From assembly GCA_023144005.1 (NCBI GenBank), contig JAGLGN010000032.1:5606-69605 (forward strand): a DNA stretch of 64,000 nucleotides. The letters are read 5' to 3'. Positions 35,116 through 43,445 of this stretch are shown piece after piece. Origin of the DNA: a bacterium. Its GTDB lineage: Bacteria > AUK180. A program made the translations under genes and the position numbers. The notes below the pieces were generated by a model, which searched no databases, had not been told where the DNA came from, and saw only the letters and a list, made by a program, of their open reading frames with translations. Each line of letters opens with the position of its first letter. Positions within the stretch are counted from its first letter, which is position 1.

Positions 35116-36875
35116 TCAATAAAGGCAAATTTCAAGACCTTTTTAAAGAGCCCACCTGATTTCTCTGCCTTTATATAAACAAGATATATGCCAGATGCTA
35201 AAGAAGTGCCATCAGGGCGTAACTTATCAACGATAAAGGAGTCCTCTACCACATTTGAAGTGCTTGTTTTCGGCGGGAAAGTGTAGATAATACTGCCATC
35301 GATAGAATATATGGAACAGTTAAGCAGCCAACCCTCTTGAGGAACCTCCAGCGCGATAACCGTATTACTCCCGAAGGCGGGATTAGGAACGATCTTCACA
35401 GCTATTTCCTCACTTTCGAACGGCTGCATTTCAATATTTATCTCCTGTGGTGTCTGATCGATGGAGAAAGGGTGAAATACCGTTTGATAACCCGGTTTGG
35501 AGACCATAAGAGTATAGTCCCCTGCTGTCAGCCCCCAGTAATAATTACCAGCGGTATTTGAATACCTATTTCTCACCAGTGAATAATTGTACAGCTCTGT
35601 TATCTTCAGGGTTGCTCCGGAAATGGGTAATCCTGTCTCAGCATCGGAGATACAGCCGTAAATGTGCCTTGAACAGATCTCTTGCGCGAAGCTTAGAAAT
35701 CCTTCATACTGCTCAGGCAAATAGGCCTCAACAACCGACCAGGACGGGTGAAAGCCCAATGATGAGGGGCCGGCCTCGACCGTGAATGCAAGTGTGCCGA
35801 GTTCACCATAAAGCCAATCATCGGAATCACCGGCTGCAGGATACAGGAACACACTCATATAGGGATCATACTTCTCACTGCTGGAATATTTATCCATCAC
35901 CGCTGACATTGAGGAGGCGATCTGAGATAGCCGGCCGTGATCGGGAGTATAAACATAATCGTAGCCGAAAGGAAAGAGGATCATCTCGCCATAAGTGTGA
36001 AAAGACAAAGAGGCGATCGGATTAAGTTCTGTCGCAAGGTCTCTGACCGCGATATTCTCATATTCAGTAAACGGGCCGGTGCCGGGAAAAACATCGCTTG
36101 TAGAATCAAATTCCACACCGGATTCACCCCAATGCCAGTCATAATTTCTATTGGGATCAACACCGTCATCGATAGCGGCATATGATTGATCGGAATTATT
36201 ATCCCTTGTATTCTTTCTCCAGAAAGAGTCAAGTCCGCTGTAAACCACTTCAAGGCCGTCCGGATTGACCATTGGAACAAACCATAACGCATAATTGTCC
36301 ACAAGAGCGGAAAAGAAGGTATCCCCCTCACTGATGTCATTCAGAAGATTTTCCATGATGTAGAGGACGATCTCCGTCGTTTCCAGCTCTCTGGCGTGAT
36401 GCTCGCCCATGATCAGGATATTGAATTCCTCCTCATCCACAGAAGGATTGTCCGAGATCCTCAATGCCCATATGTCACGAGAGGTATAGCTTGCGTTATA
36501 CCCTGTACCCTTGACCTTCTCCCAGGAATCTCCGATATCGTAGATCTCCACATAAGCGGGATAAGAATCCTTCAATGCCTCGATACGCAGCAAAGCAGTA
36601 TCATAGGAGGAATATCCCGTGATCGAGCGGTTGATGGCGATCACCTCAAATCCCGAAGAACCGCAAAGCGCCGCGTACTCCTCTATCTGTGATTCATTCA
36701 ACACAACATCGACCGACGAGGGAATTACCATTTGAATGTCCCAGCCCTTGATCGGCGGGTCAAGAGGGTCGTTGAAGCGGACGAGTACCTGCTCCGCTCC
36801 GATACTCACCGTGATAATAAATAGAATAAGGACAAAAAATGGTACCCGGCCTATATTTTTTACTTTTTTCTCCAT
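35112..36875 (-). CDS. Secreted M14 zinc carboxypeptidase with C-terminal sorting-type domain
   Basis: A 587-residue exported enzyme. A signal segment (about 10-27) is followed by an M14 domain with zinc ligands H160 and E163 (HARE) and H293 (SFHTYGE) and catalytic E367 (FTVEAGP). A carboxypeptidase-regulatory-like domain (about 410-490, GCISDAETGLPISGATLKI) follows. The last 90 residues (KIVPNPAFGSNTVIALEV to ASGIYLVYIKAE) resemble the type IX secretion C-terminal domain found in FCB-group bacteria. Single gene with its own promoter. Confidence 0.88.
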   Translation of the reverse strand: MEKKVKNIGRVPFFVLILFIITVSIGAEQVLVRFNDPLDPPIKGWDIQMVIPSSVDVVLNESQIEEYAALCGSSGFEVIAINRSITGYSSYDTALLRIEALKDSYPAYVEIYDIGDSWEKVKGTGYNASYTSRDIWALRISDNPSVDEEEFNILIMGEHHARELETTEIVLYIMENLLNDISEGDTFFSALVDNYALWFVPMVNPDGLEVVYSGLDSFWRKNTRDNNSDQSYAAIDDGVDPNRNYDWHWGESGVEFDSTSDVFPGTGPFTEYENIAVRDLATELNPIASLSFHTYGEMILFPFGYDYVYTPDHGRLSQIASSMSAVMDKYSSSEKYDPYMSVFLYPAAGDSDDWLYGELGTLAFTVEAGPSSLGFHPSWSVVEAYLPEQYEGFLSFAQEICSRHIYGCISDAETGLPISGATLKITELYNYSLVRNRYSNTAGNYYWGLTAGDYTLMVSKPGYQTVFHPFSIDQTPQEINIEMQPFESEEIAVKIVPNPAFGSNTVIALEVPQEGWLLNCSIYSIDGSIIYTFPPKTSTSNVVEDSFIVDKLRPDGTSLASGIYLVYIKAEKSGGLFKKVLKFAFID

Positions 36876-36899
36876 TTCTAAATTACCCTCATCTGTGGG

Positions 36900-36927
36900 A
36901 TTATACCATAAGCGATGCGAGAATCAA
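36900..36927 (-). promoter_or_regulatory. Promoter of the M14 carboxypeptidase
   Basis: Minus strand: -35 TTGATT (36927-36922), 16-base spacer, -10 TATAAT (36905-36900) with TG one base upstream. Predicted start near 36893, about 18 bases before the ATG. Confidence 0.7.
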
Positions 36928-37357
36928 AAAAAAAGTACGAAGTACGGGGTGCGATGTACGAGGTGAAAACGAAAACAATATCCACATCCGTAACCGGAAA
37001 AACATTATTTCGTTGCTTTCAATAAAATCACCCATTAAAACAATAGAACACCGGAGCGAAGGAAGATATGGGACATGTCGTACGCTGCAGGCGTTCGTCT
37101 GTCCCGATGTAAAAGTTCAAAGCAAAGAGTTGACAGGAAGCGAAGCGTGTAAACTCTTTGCCCCGTTAGAATCAAGTACTAACCTTATCCACAACTTCCT
37201 TTTCTGCAATTCTCCATTCTTCCTTTCCCCCTGTTCCACTGGGTCCACTTGTACCTGGGTCCACTGCGAAGCGCCATTGTCAATTGTCCATTGTCAATTT
37301 CTCAATTATTCATTCTCCCCTCTGCACCTATCACCTCTTTTCTGCACTTACTCTCTG
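36928..37357. other. Non-coding, repeat-containing intergenic region
   Basis: No supported gene. It contains simple GTACGAAGTACGGGG-type phrases (about 36935-36964), a segment with GGGACATGTCG and CTGTCCCGATG half-sites (about 37069-37115), and a block at 37221-37272 that is shared in inverted orientation with 63577-63627. It ends in short CAATTGTC/CCATTGTCAA iterations (37277-37303). Confidence 0.6.
37221..37272 (+). repeat. Dispersed intergenic repeat, copy 1 (inverted copy at 63577-63627)
   Basis: About 50 bases containing GGGTCCACTTGTACCTGGGT and CCACTGCGAAGCG. The reverse complement of 63577-63627 carries the same order of phrases with small changes. Neither copy is in a gene. Confidence 0.7.
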
Positions 37358-37386
37358 TTGACACCCCCGCACTCATTCAGTATAAT
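37358..37386 (+). promoter_or_regulatory. Perfect consensus promoter of the leaderless PAS-GGDEF gene
   Basis: -35 TTGACA (37358-37363), 17-base spacer, -10 TATAAT (37381-37386): twelve of twelve consensus bases. Only five bases separate TATAAT from the ATG at 37392, so the start codon is at the expected +1. Confidence 0.85.
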
Positions 37387-37391
37387 AACAC

Positions 37392-38309
37392 ATGGCTGAT
37401 AAAACATTTCCGAGCACATATTTCGAAAAGATCATCGAGAATATCTCCGGGGGAGTGTATATAGTGAATACCTCCCGCAAAGTAATCTATTGGAATAAGG
37501 GAGCAGAAGCGATCACCGGCTTTTCCAATGAGGAAATGATGGGTAAGGAATGTGCGTTCGTCGGTGATAAACTTATCAACGGTCACGGGGAAAAACCCTG
37601 CGATGATAAATGTCCGTTCAATATCACCAGCAAAGCAACTGAAAGGCGCAAAGGAGATGAGCTTTTTTTCCTGCACAAAGCAGGACATAGGATCCCTGTT
37701 ATCGTTAGATCGATACCCCTTTTGAATAAAGATGGGGAAGTTGAGGCGATGGGAGAGTATTTCTTTGATAATTCTATCTTTGTTCTCGCTTTGGAACAAC
37801 TTGAGAAATTTCACAATGACTCTACCGTTGACAAATTAACCGGCATCGGGAACAGGAGATACGCCGAATCTCATCTCAAATATCTTTCCAAGAGAAACCT
37901 TTCTTTGAATGACCCCTTCTCTCTTTTATTTGTGGATATTGATGACTTCAAAAAAATAAACGATGTATTCGGGCATGAAACAGGTGACAAGATACTTCAA
38001 ATGACCGTTAATTCGCTCAAGAGCGGATTAAGAGGAACTGATCTCTTGTTCAGGTGGGGAGGTGAGGAATTTCTCATTATTCTTCCATCCACTGAATTAG
38101 AAAGGATCAAGAGCATTGGCGAAAGATGCAGAATGCTGGTTGAGAACTCTTCTATTGAACATGAGGGACAGCGGATATCTGTCACCGTTTCTCTCGGGGG
38201 CACGCAATATATTTCCGGCGAGGACTCTCTTATTGCTGTTGACAGAGCTGATACATATCTTTATTCCAGTAAGAAGGACGGAAAAAACATCACCACCATT
38301 GGGAAATAG
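37392..38309 (+). CDS. PAS-GGDEF diguanylate cyclase
   Basis: A 305-residue protein. A PAS sensor domain (about 8-125) includes a cysteine-rich loop (C54, C70, C74 in PCDDKCPF). The GGDEF domain (about 140-305) has an intact GGEEF (223-227) and an inhibitory-site RxxD (RGTD, 214-217) exactly five residues upstream. It should make cyclic di-GMP and be product-inhibited. The cysteines could sense redox or bind a metal (inference). No Shine-Dalgarno sequence; the mRNA is predicted to be leaderless. Confidence 0.92.
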   Translation: MADKTFPSTYFEKIIENISGGVYIVNTSRKVIYWNKGAEAITGFSNEEMMGKECAFVGDKLINGHGEKPCDDKCPFNITSKATERRKGDELFFLHKAGHRIPVIVRSIPLLNKDGEVEAMGEYFFDNSIFVLALEQLEKFHNDSTVDKLTGIGNRRYAESHLKYLSKRNLSLNDPFSLLFVDIDDFKKINDVFGHETGDKILQMTVNSLKSGLRGTDLLFRWGGEEFLIILPSTELERIKSIGERCRMLVENSSIEHEGQRISVTVSLGGTQYISGEDSLIAVDRADTYLYSSKKDGKNITTIGK

Positions 38310-38316
38310 TAATATG

Positions 38317-38541
38317 GGGACGATGGTTGCAGAAGTTGCAACCTCACCCCCAATATTCTCGTACTGCCCCTTTATTTACATACTTATCACCCTTTCCACT
38401 TGACATTATGATATTTCTCCATGCATTTCATACAGCCTCGTACCACACTCAACATATATCTATTCGGCCCAGTATAATATGAATTACATGACCCGTAACA
38501 TAAGAATATTCATACTGTGCAACTTTTGCAACCACCGTCCC
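38317..38541. mobile_element. Putative 225-bp MITE-like element with 24-bp terminal inverted repeats
   Basis: The left end (38317-38340, GGGACGATGGTTGCAGAAGT...) and right end (38518-38541) are inverted copies matching at 22 of 24 bases. The interior has no gene. The short size, inverted ends and intergenic position fit a non-autonomous element. No clear target duplication was found. Confidence 0.65.
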
Positions 38542-38596
38542 TATTTTTCCATAATTGACTTTTTCCATCTGATACTATAAACTTTTATGTGGGCAT

Positions 38597-41500
38597 ATGA
38601 AAAAAGACGAACAAAACATCGGCAAGAGCTTCTTAATAGATGATCTTCCATCTCCCTATATGTTGATCAAGAATGAAAAGGTTTCTTCTATGAATGAGAT
38701 CGCCCATTCGCTCACGGGATATGCATCTACCACAGAACCGGTGCCCCTTTCTGAAATATTCGAAGAGGCGGACCTCGCCATTCTACTTAATAAAATAAAC
38801 TCAATAGAGCCCAAGGACTTCAGGAGAATGGACGCGATACTGCTGACAAAAGGGAAAAAGAGGATACATGTCGAATTATTTCTCTCAAGGCCTCACAAGG
38901 AGAAAGCCATCCTATGCTGCCTGAATCCTGTTGAGAAAAGGTATGATTTTCAGAACAAGCTCTTTGAGAGGGAGAGGCAATTCGCCTCATTGCTGAAAAA
39001 TCTTCCGGGGATCGCCTATCGGTGTAAGATCGATGAATACTGGACAATGGAGTTTCTTTCAGAAGGCTGCTATGAAGTTACAGGATACACTCCTGAACAG
39101 CTTATTGAAAATAACGAGCTCGCGTACGCTGATCTGATCAGCGAAGAAGACAAGGAATATGTGAGTAGAACAGTGCTTTCTTCCGTAGAGAAAAGAGAGA
39201 TGTTCACCCTGGTTTATAGAATAAAGACCGCTAAGGACGAGATTAAATGGGTTTGGGAAAAAGGTCAATCATTTGAAAATGAAAAGGGCGAAAAAAGACT
39301 GGAAGGGTTTATTTCAGATATTACCGACCGGATAAAATACGAAAAGGAATTTCAAGAGAGCCGTACCCTCTACGAGCAACTTGTTGAGACATCTCCCGAT
39401 GCCATCATCCTCCTGCATCCCGAGGGAATAATAAAGATGTCCAATTCCAAGACAGCGGAGCTTTTCGGATATGCGGATCCAAACGCTTTTGTAGGGAAGT
39501 CGATCTACGATTATGTTTACCCCGAATACAAATTCCCTTTGGAAAAGTGTATTTCCAGCACAATGATCACAAATGAGCCAGCCGAGAAGGAACTCATCTT
39601 TAAAAAGGGAAATGATGTGATTTTCTGGGGAGATGTCAGAGCATCCGTGATCCGGGATAATCACGGAAATGTTCAAATGATAACCCTTATCATTAGGGAC
39701 ACTACCGAGCGGAATATCACGGATGAGAATCTGAGAAAGAGCCGCGAGAAATACAAAGCGGTCCTTGCCGCTGTTCCCGATCTTATCTTCCTGATGGACA
39801 ATGAAGGTACGTTTCTCGATTACAAAGCGGAGATCGGGCAGGATCTGATACAAAAACCCGATTATTTCATTCATCGCAATGTCTATGAGGTCGTTCCTAA
39901 ATATATTGCCGATCTGACACTGGCACACATCAAAAAAGCGGTGAAAACCAATAAGATGCAGAAGTATGAGTATATGCTTATAAACGCCAATGGGCAGAGA
40001 GAGGATTTTGAATCCAGAGTTGTCCCTGCGGGCAGAGGTGAATGCCTCGCTATTGTCCGAAATATCACCGAAAGAAAAAGGGCTGAGAGAGAGTTGATCT
40101 CTGAAAAAGAAAGATTGGACATTACCTTGAGTTCGATCGGTGATGGAGTGATCTCAACCGACACCAAAGGCAATATTACTCTTATCAACAAGGTAGCGGA
40201 AAAAGTATTGAAAGTGCGGAAAACCGATGTTATGGGACATCCTATCACGAAGTACTTCAAATTACTGCGGTCGCGCGATAAAAAGCCTCTTTCACCGCCG
40301 CCTTTCAAGGCGGTCCTTGTAGACAAAAAAGCGATCGATTACACCGAAAATATCCTACTTTCCTTCACGGATGCTGAACCCATACAGATCGGTTTTTCAC
40401 TCTCGCCCGTTAAGGCAACAGACGGCACATTGATCGGCTCCGTTCTGGCTTTCCGCGATATTACCGATATCCTTCAGATGCAGAATGAAATGGTCAAATC
40501 ACAGCGTTTAGAATCCTTGGGAGTCCTCGCGGGAGGTATCGCGCATGATTTCAAGAATATCCTTACCGTAATATCCGGAAATATACAATTGGCAGAGATG
40601 TTCTACGATAAAAAGGAACAGACCCTGGAAATATTGAGAGAGGCCTATGATGCCTCGGACAAAGCGGTCGAGCTCACTCAGCAGTTCCTCACCTTTTCCA
40701 AGGGCGGCGCACCCGTCAAAAAGGCGGCTTCTCTCTTCGAATTACTGGAAGAATCCATCACCTTCACTTCAAGGGGTTCGAGCATCACACCCAAGATAAA
40801 AGCCGTGGATGGACTATGGAATGCCGAGGTAGATTCCGGGCAGATCAGTCAGGTGGTAAATAACCTGGTTCTCAACGCCATTCAGGCGATGGGCGATAAT
40901 GGTAAATTGACAGTAAGCGCATCCAATGTCAAGTTTAAAAAGGGAGAGCATCACACCCTGCCCGCAGGCAATTATATTAAGATCGATTTTGAAGACAACG
41001 GCCCCGGGATCCCCGAAAAGACATTGGCCAAGATTTGGGACCCGTATTTTACAACAAAGGACGCGGGTAATGGCCTGGGACTTTCATCATGCTACTCAAT
41101 CATCTCAAAGCATGAAGGACATATTTCAGTAACTTCTAAAGTCGGGAAGGGAACCACCTTTACGATTCTGCTGCCGGCACTTGGGAAATCAGGAAAGATC
41201 AAAAGCATGCGTTCCGCAGAGGAATTGAAAAGAGGCAGCGGAAGGATACTTCTGATGGATGATGAAGAAGGGATCAGAGATCTTACTAAACGAATGTTGG
41301 CAGGATTGGGGTATTTCGTCACCGCTGTTTCTGACGGCGACAATTTATTAAAAGAATACAACAAGTCGGTAAAGCAGAAAAAACCTTTTGACCTTTATAT
41401 AATGGACCTTATTATTGCCGGGGGAATGGGCGGCAAGCAAACTATGAAGAAGTTACTGGTAAAAGACCCAAAGGCGAAAGTCATTGTAGTAAGCGCATTT

Positions 41501-41614
41501 TCAAGAGACGATTCAATTACCAATCATAAGGCACTCGGATTTGCGGGAAGCCTCAAAAAGCCATTCAAACTCGAGGAGATGGCGGAGCTCGTTTTCCAAA
41601 TTATCAATTCATAG
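38597..41614 (+). CDS. Multi-PAS hybrid histidine kinase with C-terminal receiver
   Basis: A 1005-residue soluble-looking sensor kinase with no membrane helix. An N-terminal PAS-like segment and four recognisable PAS domains (about 115-245, 255-375, 380-500, 505-635) precede the kinase core. The H-box is GGIAHDFKNIL (H650), the ATPase has NLVLNAIQAMGD, EDNGPGIPE and GNGLGLS. A receiver domain (about 885-1005) has MDDEE, phospho-acceptor D937 and LKKPF. No output protein is adjacent, so its partner is unknown. A weak promoter (TTGACT 38555, TATAAA 38576) lies upstream. Confidence 0.92.
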   Translation: MKKDEQNIGKSFLIDDLPSPYMLIKNEKVSSMNEIAHSLTGYASTTEPVPLSEIFEEADLAILLNKINSIEPKDFRRMDAILLTKGKKRIHVELFLSRPHKEKAILCCLNPVEKRYDFQNKLFERERQFASLLKNLPGIAYRCKIDEYWTMEFLSEGCYEVTGYTPEQLIENNELAYADLISEEDKEYVSRTVLSSVEKREMFTLVYRIKTAKDEIKWVWEKGQSFENEKGEKRLEGFISDITDRIKYEKEFQESRTLYEQLVETSPDAIILLHPEGIIKMSNSKTAELFGYADPNAFVGKSIYDYVYPEYKFPLEKCISSTMITNEPAEKELIFKKGNDVIFWGDVRASVIRDNHGNVQMITLIIRDTTERNITDENLRKSREKYKAVLAAVPDLIFLMDNEGTFLDYKAEIGQDLIQKPDYFIHRNVYEVVPKYIADLTLAHIKKAVKTNKMQKYEYMLINANGQREDFESRVVPAGRGECLAIVRNITERKRAERELISEKERLDITLSSIGDGVISTDTKGNITLINKVAEKVLKVRKTDVMGHPITKYFKLLRSRDKKPLSPPPFKAVLVDKKAIDYTENILLSFTDAEPIQIGFSLSPVKATDGTLIGSVLAFRDITDILQMQNEMVKSQRLESLGVLAGGIAHDFKNILTVISGNIQLAEMFYDKKEQTLEILREAYDASDKAVELTQQFLTFSKGGAPVKKAASLFELLEESITFTSRGSSITPKIKAVDGLWNAEVDSGQISQVVNNLVLNAIQAMGDNGKLTVSASNVKFKKGEHHTLPAGNYIKIDFEDNGPGIPEKTLAKIWDPYFTTKDAGNGLGLSSCYSIISKHEGHISVTSKVGKGTTFTILLPALGKSGKIKSMRSAEELKRGSGRILLMDDEEGIRDLTKRMLAGLGYFVTAVSDGDNLLKEYNKSVKQKKPFDLYIMDLIIAGGMGGKQTMKKLLVKDPKAKVIVVSAFSRDDSITNHKALGFAGSLKKPFKLEEMAELVFQIINS

Positions 41615-41617
41615 ATT

Positions 41618-41645
41618 TTGAGAATTCCATGTTTTCTGTTAAAAT
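41618..41645 (+). promoter_or_regulatory. Candidate promoter of the leaderless membrane protein gene
   Basis: -35 TTGAGA (41618-41623), 16-base spacer, -10 TAAAAT (41640-41645), with the ATG at 41651 close to the predicted +1. AAGG lies directly in front of the ATG, too close for a normal Shine-Dalgarno. Confidence 0.5.
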
Positions 41646-41650
41646 TAAGG

Positions 41651-42232
41651 ATGAAAGAAAAGCATAAAAAGAGACTTAGAACTTACACATATATTGCCAT
41701 ATTAATATCATTTATTGTTCTGTGGATCTTCTTCAGGGAGGAAGCCATTCTATACGGCCTTTCATGCATATTTTTCTTTTCTCTGATCTTCGAAAAGGAC
41801 AAATTATGGGCATGGATACCCGCATTCATAATATCATGGGTATGGGTATACCTCGCCAGAGAAATGTATATGGGATACTCCGGGTTCAAATACAATATAT
41901 ACGGGGTTTCTCTCTTCCCTATTCTGGCCTGGCCCACACTTCTCATGCTGGGATACTTCGTTCTTTTCTCTGCTGTCAAGGCCAAGAATCAACTCTTCAG
42001 ATGGCTCAAGATGTGTATTGTCTGGGCTGTGGGACTTATAATAATCGAAAGTGTGGGTTACAATCTCCTCGGGGTTCATCTGTCTCAAGGAACTCAATAC
42101 GCGGGGTGGCCTATATTGAATTGTTTCCATTCTCCCGCCTGGATGCAAGTATCATATTTCAGTGTCGGTTTTTTCTTTTATGGAAGCATTGCATATTTTG
42201 AAAAACGGCTCAGGGACAAATCAGTGTCCTGA
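41651..42232 (+). CDS. Polytopic membrane protein of unknown function
   Basis: A 193-residue protein with about six hydrophobic segments and a basic start (MKEKHKKRLRTYTY). The conserved-looking region GWPILNCFHSPAWMQVSY lies near the last helix. I recognise no family with confidence. The ATG at 41651 is preferred to an upstream frame start because a -10-like element ends six bases before it. Its last codons and stop lie inside the inverted-repeat arm at 42223-42240. Confidence 0.7.
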   Translation: MKEKHKKRLRTYTYIAILISFIVLWIFFREEAILYGLSCIFFFSLIFEKDKLWAWIPAFIISWVWVYLAREMYMGYSGFKYNIYGVSLFPILAWPTLLMLGYFVLFSAVKAKNQLFRWLKMCIVWAVGLIIIESVGYNLLGVHLSQGTQYAGWPILNCFHSPAWMQVSYFSVGFFFYGSIAYFEKRLRDKSVS

Positions 42233-42366
42233 TTCATAAATACAATGACAATGGCTGATGCTATTTTTTCAGCATGAGAGGAGCAAGGGACTCCACACTC
42301 AATGTTCGTTGAAATTGACTCAAAGCCCGGCACTACACTGCTACCATCTTTATGAATCAGGACACT
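42223..42366. repeat. 144-bp inverted-repeat element between convergent genes
   Basis: Perfect 18-base arms AGTGTCCTGATTCATAAA (42223-42240) and its reverse complement (42349-42366). Inside is a short hairpin ATGCT...AGCAT around T6 (about 42257-42277). The left arm encodes the last codons and TGA of the upstream gene; the right arm ends two bases before the stop of the Lnt-like gene. A related left end occurs at 63544. A MITE or a bidirectional terminator are the two options. Confidence 0.75.
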
Positions 42367-42368
42367 AC

Positions 42369-43445
42369 TCAGAAAGAAGAGGTATAAATTCCGACTCCCA
42401 TATTCCTGTAATATTGTGCACCCCGCTTCATCGCTATTCGAAATGTTTTACCCCAAGATAGCGGGATCCTCTGTGTAACGATAACGATATCACCCTTTTT
42501 TACTGAGAAATACGCATCCGTAAAGAGCATATCCTGGCAAACAAATAGGTGATACTTGCGCTCATCCATGTAGAACTGCCTTGCCATTTTTTCCTTTGGA
42601 GAATCCTCCACAAATATTATGGGGTGATGTTTATTGGTATAAATGGCGGATTCTTCGGTCATAAGAGCGGCATGAGATTCCTTGCCTACATTATAGCCAT
42701 ATGCCAAAAATTTGTTATTATCCCAGAAACGATTCAGGTTATTTATCATGAATTGCTGCAACGGCCTCATATCCCTTGGGAAAAAATACTCATTCAAGAT
42801 AATTCCATCATGCTTTTTCATAGAATTCAGCAGAGGTAATATTTCACCGTGCAGGATTTCCGGCGACGCGGTTTTCAAGAACGGATATCCGTAATTGATC
42901 ATCTTCTGCGGGATAAAAAGAAAGAATGAGACCAAGATCAACATGGGTACATATCCCCTTCTGAATGAAGTGAATGAAAGAAAAACAGACAGGATCAAAG
43001 AAGCCCAGATCGGATTAAGTGAAACTCCTCTCGGAAAGAGTTCAACCATCGGAAAAGTAATATTGAAAGCTGGAAAATAGCCTGTGAACTCAAGGATGTA
43101 CTGTACCACCGGGATGCCTATGATAAAGATAATAAGATAGATCCAGCGGCCCCGCATTAATAGAAGAAATGGTATCAGATACAATATAAGAGCGGCGAAA
43201 AAGGGAATGAAATAGTAAATACCGAGAACCAGAATTCCTTGAAATGTTATCCCTAGAATGGTGAAGAAGATGAAAAGCACCATATGAAGTTGTCGTAGCC
43301 GCCTCACAAAATAAAGAGCTATCGTGAAAAATAAGAGATACAGGATTCCGTCAAAATGAAATAAAAATCCAGCGGCAGCCCCTGAAAGAGCTGCCGCGAT
43401 AAATGTCAGTAAATTCTTAAAGCGCGGGTCAACGCTTACCGTCAT
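42369..43445 (-). CDS. Apolipoprotein N-acyltransferase (Lnt)-like protein, short and diverged
   Basis: A 358-residue protein with about seven hydrophobic N-terminal segments (1-190) and a nitrilase-like C-terminal domain. The Lnt catalytic triad appears to be present as E219 (ILNEYFFP), K272 (YTNKHHP) and C303 (FVCQDMLF). Known Lnt proteins are around 500 residues with wider spacing between these residues, so this is an unusually compact relative. It would add the third acyl chain to lipoproteins in the inner membrane. Last gene of the 63.5-42.4 kb run; overlaps the SPFH stop by 17 bases. Confidence 0.6.
   Translation of the reverse strand: MTVSVDPRFKNLLTFIAAALSGAAAGFLFHFDGILYLLFFTIALYFVRRLRQLHMVLFIFFTILGITFQGILVLGIYYFIPFFAALILYLIPFLLLMRGRWIYLIIFIIGIPVVQYILEFTGYFPAFNITFPMVELFPRGVSLNPIWASLILSVFLSFTSFRRGYVPMLILVSFFLFIPQKMINYGYPFLKTASPEILHGEILPLLNSMKKHDGIILNEYFFPRDMRPLQQFMINNLNRFWDNNKFLAYGYNVGKESHAALMTEESAIYTNKHHPIIFVEDSPKEKMARQFYMDERKYHLFVCQDMLFTDAYFSVKKGDIVIVTQRIPLSWGKTFRIAMKRGAQYYRNMGVGIYTSSF

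Noticed and set aside
37277-37320. CAATTGTC/CCATTGTCAA iterations as a possible CRISPR or iteron array
   Set aside because: Units are about ten bases and irregular with no unique spacers and no cas or rep genes nearby.
36839-37399. Plus-strand frame across the 36.9-37.4 kb intergenic region
   Set aside because: Overlaps the M14 promoter, repeats and the PAS-GGDEF promoter; low-complexity translation and no start signal.
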